6,069 nucleotides of DNA from UBA2336 sp046294915 (GTDB taxonomy: Bacteria > Bacteroidota > Bacteroidia > Cytophagales > Cyclobacteriaceae). Positions 1 to 6,069 of this stretch are shown here, one piece after another. The DNA lies in contig JBKBOE010000099.1 of NCBI GenBank assembly GCA_046294915.1, positions 1 through 6,069 of the forward strand, read 5' to 3'. The position numbers were made by a program, and so were the translations under genes. Under the pieces are notes generated by a model that was given only the letters and a program-made list of their open reading frames with translations, ran no database searches and was not told the origin of the DNA. Each line of letters begins with the position of its first letter. The first letter of the stretch is position 1.

Positions 1-3000
1 GGTCTACAGCAGGGTTTGCGGTTAGTGCAGCGACCGTGAAATCGACTGCAGGATTTTGTTGCGAAGCGGCCACAGTACCCAGCACGGCATTAGCTGCAAC
101 ACCGGCAATAATTGCTGTTCCGCCCAGCCGGGTGATAGTAAGCGTACCGGTCGGAGGCGGACTTTCAGTACCCGGATGCGGATGGCGTACTTTAAGGCCA
201 CTTATAGTTAACGCATTGATTACGGTGGTGCCTGTTAAATTGAAACTAAACTCCACTACGTTAGCCGATGGATAGGAATAGTGCGGAGGGGCCGGAATAG
301 TAATATCGCCAGCGCCAGAGGATGAGACTCCGGATGTTACCGTTTGATCAAAAACAAAACCGCTGGGTAATGCAATGGAAAAGGTATAAGATCCCGGGCT
401 GCCGGAGATACCTCCTACATCGGTTTCGGTGATAACAATATTACTTAAGTCAAAAAATGCGTTTCCATAGCAAATCGGAGTTGGCGTGGTTGTTCCAGGA
501 GTTATTGTTGAATTGGAACTGGTAATGGTGATGTTGACCTGAGGATCTGAAAATTCATCTAGACATGGAACATCATCCGAAGCGGTCAAAGTATACGTTC
601 CTGATTGGCTTAACCTCAGGGTTGTCCAGTTATATATCCCGTTAATCAGGGTCGGGTTTAATGTTTCACCAGGTTGCACGGTTAGGGTGCCTGTACCACC
701 TGATCGGGTAAGGTTAACACATCCGGCATAGTCTGTGTCAACATTATTTTGTGCGTCCTGAGCCCGAATGGTGAGCGGAAAATTTGTGTTGACCGATTCA
801 CTGGCTGGAGACCCGCTTAGCACCAGGGCAGATGCGGTGACTTCAATTACGTTTGTTGACCCGGTTGTTGTTGCTCCCCCGGCATTGGGTGCAGAGAACC
901 CGGAACCAGCAGTTGAAGCAGTGGCACTAATTATATTAACATGAATCTGAGTCTTGTCGGTAACGGAGTTTTGAAAGGTGGCGCGAACTGTAAAATCCTG
1001 AGTACTTCCATCATTGGCAGTTAATGAAAGACCGGTAAAGGAAACCGTTGACCCGGTTACTACTTGATCGGTTCCACCAACTTCTGATCCGCCATCATAC
1101 AAAGCTACCCGCTTCACCATGGTGTGATTAGTTAATCCAATAGTTAAGGCAGTTAATGTAGTTCCCTTATTGTCACTATCGGCAGCACCGCCACCATCCT
1201 GAATTCTGAATGTTGCCAGGCTTGGTTTGGTATTGGTTACGTCATCCTGCCGATGACTGATGTAATTTATGCTGGCTGTTGTGCCGCCATTTAAAATGAT
1301 ATTGGAATTTTGTGAGGTGTTAAAAGAGAATGTTCTACTTATCGTAAAGTTGTTAACTACTCCGGTATTAACCGTAACGTTTGTTTGATTTAATTCAACT
1401 GTACTGGTTGCTGTTGCTGAAGTAACATCGGCATCCACATCTACAACAAGGTAATAATACACCGGGGTTGAAGTTATGGTGCGGTCTGCTGCAGCAATAC
1501 TTCCCCAATTAAAATCACCGTCAGGAGTATTATCGGAAGCGAGAAGGGTGCCTAATGTACCCGCTGTTGTAGAACGGTATAAATGTTCATCGGTATAAAC
1601 GGTACCCGCACTGGCACCGGAATATTGAAATGCAAGGCTGTTAATGATTTGAGTTCCTTCTGATGTCACTGAAAATCCTGTGATTACCCGACCCGTAAGC
1701 CCGGCACCGAGTACGGTACCTGCGATAACGGGTGCAGTACCTCCCGGTATTTCCGTAATGGTTAGTCCGATGGGCTGGGTTGTTGCGCTACCTGTTACAA
1801 ATCCGACTGTGGTAAGGTAGTTGTAGGTTTCGTCATCCGAAATCCGATTAAACGGAATTAGGGCATAGTGATACGTTGTGTTAGGCGAAAGACCAGTGGC
1901 ATCGTTGTATGTGTTTGCCGAGGTTGAGTTAATGATGGCTTTGAACAATCCAAAAGAGTTTGGGGCTGTACCATCGGCTAATCCTGCAAGATCGCCAACC
2001 GCAATCGCTGAGGTTTTGATCAGTAAAATATATCCTGCCGCATTACTAATGCCTGAAGTGGTAATGCTATTAAAGGATAGGTTAATCTGGCTGGAACTTA
2101 CAGGCGTTGCTGTAAGTGATCCGGTGGCATGACCGCTGGGCTCAGGAGCAAATGTCCAGTCGTTTTTCGGGGTAACTGGTGTTCCGTCAGTTTTGTAATT
2201 GAATGTTCCGGGTTCGCTTGTGGCGTTGGCATTGTAGGGGATAATGAGGTACCGGTACCGTGTTGCCGGAGATAAGCCAGTGTCGTTAAATGTTGAACCG
2301 GTTGAGGTGCCCGCAAGGGTTGTTCCGCCAGGCAGCAAGCCGGCCAATGTTGCCGGGTTTACCCCGTCAACAATTCCTGCCGTTGTCGGATCAGAGCCAT
2401 CGTTTCTCCTGAGAATGATATAACCATCTGTATTTCCTGAGGGTGCATCAAAGGCAAGATTAATTTGTGTTGAACTGACAGCCGTTACTGTAAAAGTTCC
2501 ATTGCTTGGATGAGCGGTTGGATTTGTTGAGAAGGTAAAATCGCTTGCAGTTTGCGGAGCAGTAAGATTATAATTATACGTGCTTGCGGATGAACCATCC
2601 CATACAAAGGGAACGATGGTGTAGTAATACTCTGTTTCTGCACTTAGTCCGGTGGTATTGTTAAACGATGTTGCCGTTCCATCTGTAATTGTGGCAATTT
2701 TGTCACCGGTTCCGTCAGCGGGTGGAGCAGCGCCATCGGCAAGGGCACCTAACGAGGGAGCACCTCCGGCACTTCGGAAAATAACATACCCTGCTGTGGC
2801 AGCGGTGCCCTCCCATGAATCTGCAGCGGGAAATGATAGTAATATGGAAGTCTCACCAGTGGCATTAACCGTAAAATCACCGCTATTTAATTGAACGGGC
2901 TCCGTAAAGAATGTTGTTTCGCTGGTTGTTCCTACATCAGCATTGTTTCGGGCATAGGCAATAAAAAAAATCCGTGAAGCTGAGGGTAAACCGGTTCGCG

Positions 3001-3265
3001 CCTGGGTAAATGCGCCTGCTGTTGCAGAGGCTTCCTCCAGTTCATTAGAAGTTCCAACTGGTGAGGTTGTACTCCATCGTGTTCCGCGGTGAGTGAGGGT
3101 CCCGGTAACTGTTCCTCCCAAGGTTGCATCTGTTGGGGTTACCGCTGTTACGGTAGGCAAAGTCACCGATGGTGCCTGCGCTGCAAGTTGATATACGATT
3201 CCGCTCAATAACAAAACCGTCATCAACTGTTTAAACAAATCCTTATGCTTAGTAAAGTACACCAT
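1..3265 (-). CDS. Giant secreted multi-domain FN3/Ig-like protein, 3' end outside window
   Basis: The frame is open without a stop from an ATG at 3265 to the left edge (1088 codons), so the C-terminus is missing. Residues 1-31 form a Sec signal peptide: Lys-rich start, hydrophobic LMTVLLLSGIVYQLA, likely cleavage after AAQA. Then follow an FN3-like domain (about 32-125), three tandem FN3 repeats (128-496), a beta-sandwich module (about 499-637), a second one with a DGGG motif (about 640-800), an Ig/invasin-like module (about 811-916) and another beta-rich module from about 925. The protein is Ser/Thr/Gly-rich and has only three cysteines (C849, C901, C932); the first two sit in the same module and could pair. 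An in-frame TGA 30 nt upstream limits the start; a GTG three codons upstream is a weaker alternative. Modules of this type are common in Bacteroidota proteins exported by the type IX system, so a C-terminal sorting domain is expected beyond position 1. A role as adhesin or surface matrix protein is inference. No enzymatic domain is visible. It starts 14 bp after the lipoprotein gene. Confidence 0.9.
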   Translation of the reverse strand, partial: MVYFTKHKDLFKQLMTVLLLSGIVYQLAAQAPSVTLPTVTAVTPTDATLGGTVTGTLTHRGTRWSTTSPVGTSNELEEASATAGAFTQARTGLPSASRIFFIAYARNNADVGTTSETTFFTEPVQLNSGDFTVNATGETSILLSFPAADSWEGTAATAGYVIFRSAGGAPSLGALADGAAPPADGTGDKIATITDGTATSFNNTTGLSAETEYYYTIVPFVWDGSSASTYNYNLTAPQTASDFTFSTNPTAHPSNGTFTVTAVSSTQINLAFDAPSGNTDGYIILRRNDGSDPTTAGIVDGVNPATLAGLLPGGTTLAGTSTGSTFNDTGLSPATRYRYLIIPYNANATSEPGTFNYKTDGTPVTPKNDWTFAPEPSGHATGSLTATPVSSSQINLSFNSITTSGISNAAGYILLIKTSAIAVGDLAGLADGTAPNSFGLFKAIINSTSANTYNDATGLSPNTTYHYALIPFNRISDDETYNYLTTVGFVTGSATTQPIGLTITEIPGGTAPVIAGTVLGAGLTGRVITGFSVTSEGTQIINSLAFQYSGASAGTVYTDEHLYRSTTAGTLGTLLASDNTPDGDFNWGSIAAADRTITSTPVYYYLVVDVDADVTSATATSTVELNQTNVTVNTGVVNNFTISRTFSFNTSQNSNIILNGGTTASINYISHRQDDVTNTKPSLATFRIQDGGGAADSDNKGTTLTALTIGLTNHTMVKRVALYDGGSEVGGTDQVVTGSTVSFTGLSLTANDGSTQDFTVRATFQNSVTDKTQIHVNIISATASTAGSGFSAPNAGGATTTGSTNVIEVTASALVLSGSPASESVNTNFPLTIRAQDAQNNVDTDYAGCVNLTRSGGTGTLTVQPGETLNPTLINGIYNWTTLRLSQSGTYTLTASDDVPCLDEFSDPQVNITITSSNSTITPGTTTPTPICYGNAFFDLSNIVITETDVGGISGSPGSYTFSIALPSGFVFDQTVTSGVSSSGAGDITIPAPPHYSYPSANVVEFSFNLTGTTVINALTISGLKVRHPHPGTESPPPTGTLTITRLGGTAIIAGVAANAVLGTVAASQQNPAVDFTVAALTANPAVD
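1778..2125 (-). repeat. FN3 repeat 3 of the giant secreted protein (residues 381-496)
   Basis: Third unit, 126 residues after the second. It opens TGSLTATPVSSSQINLSF, has AGYILLIK as the middle strand, and closes TGLSPNTTYHYALIPF with a YNYLT segment. It ends near Q497, where a different beta-sandwich module begins (GLTITEIPGG). Confidence 0.78.
2126..2503 (-). repeat. FN3 repeat 2 of the giant secreted protein (residues 255-380)
   Basis: Second unit, in register with the first at a spacing of 127 residues. It opens NGTFTVTAVSSTQINLAF, has GYIILRR in place of GYVIFRS, and closes TGLSPATRYRYLIIPYNA with a FNYKTDG segment. It carries the same insert type between the GYIILRR strand and the TGLS segment. 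Confidence 0.8.
2504..2884 (-). repeat. FN3 repeat 1 of the giant secreted protein (residues 128-254)
   Basis: First of three tandem FN3-type units. It opens with SGDFTVNATGETSILLSF, continues through a GYVIFRS strand, and closes with TGLSAETEYYYTIVPF followed by a YNYNL segment. The TGLS.-T.Y.Y.-I.PF core is the usual FN3 C-terminal Tyr-rich strand region. The unit is longer than the roughly 90 residues of a standard FN3 domain because of an Ala/Gly/Asp-rich insert after the GYVIFR strand. Confidence 0.8.
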
Positions 3266-3279
3266 AGCTTGCACGATTT

Positions 3280-4566
3280 TTAGTTTTTCAAATCACCATT
3301 TCTGTCGGTCTTTATCAGAAAGATGGATGGAATACCATTGACGGTATTCGTTCCGCATATCAACAGGCCCCTGTCGTCCGTTTCACGGATGGTGCTCACG
3401 GTTTCGCTGCCAGTTCCTCCAATTTCTTTTTTCCAGATCAGATTTCCATTTGAGTCAATATGAATCAATAGTATGTCGTTACCTCCGTTGCCTATTCCAA
3501 GAGCAGCTGAAGTTTGAAAATGACCAGCTAAAACAAATCCACCATTTTTTGTTGCTGTAATGGCTGAACCATAATCCTGAATTTGCGACCCTGTTTCACT
3601 GGTTATTCCTATGGCTGTGTCATAAAATTTTATTGAAGAAGGTATAACTTTTCCAATTATATCAACACGAGCGAAGAACATGTTGGCATTGGAGCCGTCT
3701 GTATTAGATCGGGTAGCAATCAACCCAAAACCTGCCGCAGGTGAATTGCCAGGTTGTATGTCAGCAGCCAGAAATGACTGTTCTGTAGCCGATCCGATAA
3801 GGTCCACATCGCTAACGGTTGAGCCTTGTGGAATCTGATTGACGCTAATCCAGGAGTTATTAAAATTTTGCTGCTCCAGTGCTACAGCACTTGAATAAAT
3901 AATTTTGCCGTTGTTAAAATGAACCGATTTGGCATTTCTATAACTTCTCGTAAAACTTTCGCCCTCGTCCCACCACTCGAGCGTAGTAAAACTGCTGTTA
4001 TATTGCTGAATGAACGGTTTTATAGGGTCGTTCAGACTTTTTTGATAGGACCCCAGGATGATTATCTTATCAGAGGGTGTTACAGTAAGCGTTGTAGCCC
4101 TATAATCGACCTTTACTTCATTTGGGGAGGTATCCCTCAAATAAATAGTCCTGAGGCTATCCAGATCGTTGCTTATGTGCAGCATGCGGGCCGAGACAAT
4201 GTCAATGTTATCGGTGGGTGTGGCGTTAGGGTCAGTTTTAATCTTTTCGCCAACAATCAGGTAACCGTTGTTGCCGGGCATGGCTTTAATGGCATTGCCT
4301 GAACCGCCCTGGTAATAGTGCATATTGCCTATGCGGTTTCCGCGCTTGTCGGTTTTAAACACCACGGTAATTACCGAATCGCGGGCAATGGTCATGTTCC
4401 CCACTACAATAAATCCATCGGGGGTTAGTTCGGCTGCAGCGGCCTCGATGCCCTGGATGCCGTTGAATACCTTCATAAAGGTAGCGCGTTCTGAAAGCTC
4501 GGCATCCTCGATGTTAGTGCAGGTGGTTAGAATAATACCCGAAAGTATGGCTGCGTAAACTCTCAT
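3280..4566 (-). CDS. Probable lipoprotein with seven-bladed beta-propeller repeats
   Basis: The 428-residue product starts with a short hydrophobic signal (residues 5-15) ending in LTTC at C16. This is a plausible lipobox, though Thr before the Cys is not the preferred residue. Acidic residues E20 and D21 soon after the Cys may matter for surface export in Bacteroidota, but no clear export signal is matched. The mature part is made of seven units of the pattern 'GxxIvGxx ... f.h.D..G...w...gg', starting near residues 48, 98, 164, 217, 276, 340 and 397. The sixth is the clearest (GGFVLAGHF, then NDILLIHIDSNGNLIWKKEIGG). The seventh stops after its third strand (FLIKTDRNGDLKN), and residues 30-47 resemble the missing piece. 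This points to a closed propeller used for binding; no catalytic residues are seen and the ligand is unknown. The start codon overlaps the stop of the upstream barrel gene, which fixes the start and suggests translational coupling. A propeller fold is inferred from the repeat pattern, not from a recognised named family. Confidence 0.88.
   Translation of the reverse strand: MRVYAAILSGIILTTCTNIEDAELSERATFMKVFNGIQGIEAAAAELTPDGFIVVGNMTIARDSVITVVFKTDKRGNRIGNMHYYQGGSGNAIKAMPGNNGYLIVGEKIKTDPNATPTDNIDIVSARMLHISNDLDSLRTIYLRDTSPNEVKVDYRATTLTVTPSDKIIILGSYQKSLNDPIKPFIQQYNSSFTTLEWWDEGESFTRSYRNAKSVHFNNGKIIYSSAVALEQQNFNNSWISVNQIPQGSTVSDVDLIGSATEQSFLAADIQPGNSPAAGFGLIATRSNTDGSNANMFFARVDIIGKVIPSSIKFYDTAIGITSETGSQIQDYGSAITATKNGGFVLAGHFQTSAALGIGNGGNDILLIHIDSNGNLIWKKEIGGTGSETVSTIRETDDRGLLICGTNTVNGIPSIFLIKTDRNGDLKN
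4563..4566 (-). other. ATGA stop/start overlap between barrel and lipoprotein genes
   Basis: On the minus strand the four bases read ATGA: the ATG starts the lipoprotein and the TGA ends the barrel protein. This arrangement is typical of translationally coupled genes in one operon and implies the two proteins are made together. Confidence 0.9.
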
Positions 4567-5636
4567 TTTTTCCGGTTCAGTTTTTTGGGTTTGAATACTT
4601 CGTACACGTAGGTTGCACTGAGCGCTAATGATGACATTTTAAAAATTGAATCTGCGAAACCATAGTCCAGGGCCAGAGCCTGGTTGGCGTATGCATTTGA
4701 CGTGTTGGTTAGGTTAGTAAGGCCGTGCGTGTAACGCAGTTCAATGATAACAACCCCGGGTCGCAGCGGTAATTTAACTCCAGCCGCAGCAACGGCACCC
4801 AGGTTAAAGGCATTGTATTCAAGGTCTTCACTTTTTTCGGGCACTCCAGGTTGTTCATCGCGTAATTTTTCAGCCGTAAGTTCTCTGTTCAGGATAAACT
4901 CAGGAGCAATGCCAAAACCTACAAAAGGATTGAACTTTTCATTGTTGAGAAAACGGTACTGCAGCGCAACCGGCATGGCCAGCGCTTTTTGGGTCTCTAT
5001 TCCCTCGAATTTATTCAGCAGCTCAGTTCCGTCAACGGGGTTGGTACCCCGGCTTTCCTGCTGGCTGATCTGATATCTTCGCTGCTGATAGAGCAGTTCG
5101 CCATGCAAGGTCCATTTATCTTTGGTTTTGAAGAGGAACAGCGGCAGGTCAGCGGAAGCGCCAAATTGAATAGCGAATGCCCGTTTGAATTTGCTGTCGC
5201 CTGTAAACTCATTCACATATACCAATTCGGCCACGTTGGGCTGTGAAAAGTTTCCGCCAAGGGTTATGCCGATGCGGTAAACCGGATTTTTTCTGAAGGT
5301 GTTGTACAACGCAACGAATTCAGCAGGATCAACAGCTTCGTTGGGTTCATAGTAGGGGTCTGTCTTTTTCAGGTTGAGCATGGCTTCGTCTGCCTTGGCG
5401 GGCTCTTCCAGATAGATGTAACTGAGGCAAAGGAGTTTGTAAGCCTCAACGCGTTCCTGTTTCTGGCTCTTATCAAATCCCGAAGGGAGTATACATTTGG
5501 CTAATTGTCCTTCGATTTCATGAAGGCGGCCTTGTTCGTAAGTGGCCCGTGCCAGGCGCAGCGTTTGTACGCAGTCCTGAGCCCGGGTAACAGAGAAAAA
5601 GAGAAGTAGTATTAACGTTGTGTAAAGTTTATTCAT
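4563..5636 (-). CDS. Exported TPR-like plus outer-membrane beta-barrel protein
   Basis: The 357-residue product has a clear Sec signal peptide: MNKLYTT, a hydrophobic LILLLFFSV core, and probable cleavage after A19 to leave an N-terminal Gln. Residues about 22-93 are helical and TPR-like (TLRLARATYEQGRLHEIE, then AYKLLCLSYIYLEEPAKADE), with three cysteines at 22, 48 and 70. A linker at 93-120 holds DPYYEPN and DPAEFVALYNTFRKNPVY; this 'D-P-Y ... P-x-EF-x-x-LY-x-x-FR' pattern is recurrent in Bacteroidota envelope proteins as I remember it. Residues 121-349 alternate polar and hydrophobic positions with many aromatic and Gly residues (RIGITLGGNF, WTLHGELLYQQRRY, FNPFVGFGIAPEF, VVIIELRYTHGL, SSLALSATYVYEVF), as in PorT/OmpA-like outer-membrane barrels. 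The chain does not end on an aromatic strand but on a basic tail, PKKLNRKK. The TPR part would face the periplasm and may bind partners; the barrel would sit in the outer membrane. It follows the WD40 gene by 6 bp and overlaps the lipoprotein gene by 4 bp. Confidence 0.9.
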   Translation of the reverse strand: MNKLYTTLILLLFFSVTRAQDCVQTLRLARATYEQGRLHEIEGQLAKCILPSGFDKSQKQERVEAYKLLCLSYIYLEEPAKADEAMLNLKKTDPYYEPNEAVDPAEFVALYNTFRKNPVYRIGITLGGNFSQPNVAELVYVNEFTGDSKFKRAFAIQFGASADLPLFLFKTKDKWTLHGELLYQQRRYQISQQESRGTNPVDGTELLNKFEGIETQKALAMPVALQYRFLNNEKFNPFVGFGIAPEFILNRELTAEKLRDEQPGVPEKSEDLEYNAFNLGAVAAAGVKLPLRPGVVIIELRYTHGLTNLTNTSNAYANQALALDYGFADSIFKMSSLALSATYVYEVFKPKKLNRKK

Positions 5637-5642
5637 CTAAAT

Positions 5643-6069
5643 TCAGCGGTTGTTAGGTGGAAGATTTTTGCAGGTCAGTTCTTTTGGTAAATCAGCACCG
5701 ACATAGGTATTCCAGTCGTCATCACTCATATTTTCTTTAATGGCCCAATCACACAGAATGTTGGACATGGTAACGATTTTGGTAGGATAGGCCCGTATGC
5801 TTTCTTCATTTTTCAGTTGGTCTTGCCGGATGGTCTGCTGGGCGCTGTGCAGGCCCACCATAATCTGCTGATCATCGGGTGAGAAGGTGAGGGTCCATAC
5901 CCAATCCAGGTGATCTTTCAACTCGATGGGGGGTACTGTAAGTTTATTGACGTTCCATACCCGTACGGTTTTGTCTTTGCTGGCAGAGGCAAAGAAGGTA
6001 GCTGTATGGTTGTACTTAATTTGTTCGATGGGTCCGCGGTGGCCTGATAACGTACGCACCACAATGCCT
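5643..6069 (-). CDS. WD40-repeat protein, C-terminal end only (5' end outside window)
   Basis: The frame is open to the right edge, giving 141 complete codons before the TGA. The GTG at 6062 is an internal Val codon, not a start, because the reading frame continues upstream and the sequence enters in the middle of a WD40 array. Residues 9-39 form a canonical blade from GH (9-10) through FASASKDKTVRVWN, with W38-N39 in place of WD. A second blade (about 52-95) starts DHLDWVWTLTFSPDDQQIMVG but lacks the WD end and carries an insert of about 15 residues before IRAYPT. The tail (about 99-141) has M101, C106, NMSDDDWNTYVG and LTC (C133). I recall similar tails (Cys, NMS..EW..YVG, then TC) at the ends of WD40 proteins in Bacteroidota and other bacteria that carry STAND NTPase, caspase-like or TIR domains at the N-terminus. 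Which of these is present here cannot be seen. Location is probably cytoplasmic, but the N-terminus is needed to tell. It is the first visible gene of the run. Confidence 0.88.
   Translation of the reverse strand, partial: GIVVRTLSGHRGPIEQIKYNHTATFFASASKDKTVRVWNVNKLTVPPIELKDHLDWVWTLTFSPDDQQIMVGLHSAQQTIRQDQLKNEESIRAYPTKIVTMSNILCDWAIKENMSDDDWNTYVGADLPKELTCKNLPPNNR

Noticed and set aside
36..275. Plus-strand open frame of 79 codons
   Set aside because: It lies opposite the giant secreted protein gene, has no start context and no recognisable product; it is a shadow of the repetitive coding strand.
1878..2894. Several plus-strand and minus-strand open frames of 65-84 codons within the FN3 repeat region
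   Set aside because: All overlap the long open frame that has a signal peptide and clear FN3 repeats; their low-complexity products are out-of-frame readings of it.
3266..3279. Possible promoter or terminator between the lipoprotein and giant protein genes
   Set aside because: The gap is only 14 bp, with no inverted repeat or T-run and no room for a promoter.
3919..4302. Plus-strand open frame of 127 codons antisense to the lipoprotein gene
   Set aside because: The minus-strand frame has a lipobox and seven repeats and is coupled to its neighbour; the antisense product shows no domain or signal and lies wholly inside it.
4744..5246. Two plus-strand open frames and one minus-strand frame inside the barrel gene
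   Set aside because: The barrel gene has a signal peptide, TPR-like and barrel features over its whole length; the others are shadows.
6060..6062. GTG as the start codon of the WD40 gene
   Set aside because: The frame is open through it to the window edge and the protein would begin in the middle of a WD40 array, so the codon is internal.

Overview
The window is fully coding on the minus strand. Four genes lie head to tail and are read from the right edge of the window towards the left. Gaps are very small: 6 bp, a 4 bp overlap, then 14 bp. The first gene in transcription order is cut at its 5' end by the right edge, and the last is cut at its 3' end by the left edge. No non-coding stretch exceeds 14 bp, so no promoter, terminator, RNA gene, mobile element or CRISPR array is visible. 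Any promoter lies beyond the right edge.

The organism is most likely a member of the Bacteroidota, perhaps Cytophagales-like. Supporting signs are a signal peptide ending in A-Q, starts without Shine-Dalgarno sequences, a giant secreted protein built of FN3/Ig-like modules of the type exported by the type IX secretion system, and a TPR plus outer-membrane beta-barrel protein. GC content looks mid-40s percent by eye. The assignment to phylum is fairly confident; below that it is a guess.

Layout in transcription order. (1) 6069-5643: the C-terminal end of a WD40-repeat protein, with one canonical blade, one divergent blade and a Cys-containing tail; its effector or sensor part is outside the window. 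(2) 5636-4563: an exported protein with a TPR-like helical N-terminal half and an outer-membrane beta-barrel C-terminal half. (3) 4566-3280: a probable lipoprotein of seven repeated units that reads as a seven-bladed beta-propeller whose N-terminus completes the last blade. (4) 3265-1: the first 1088 residues of a very large secreted protein with a signal peptide, an FN3-like domain, three tandem FN3 repeats of about 126 residues, and at least four further beta-sandwich modules.

The spacing strongly suggests one transcription unit. A plausible but untested reading is a cell-envelope module: an outer-membrane barrel, a lipid-anchored propeller and a large surface or secreted adhesin-like protein, made together with a WD40 protein of the kind often fused to NTPase or caspase-like domains. 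The function of the set is unknown from the sequence alone.
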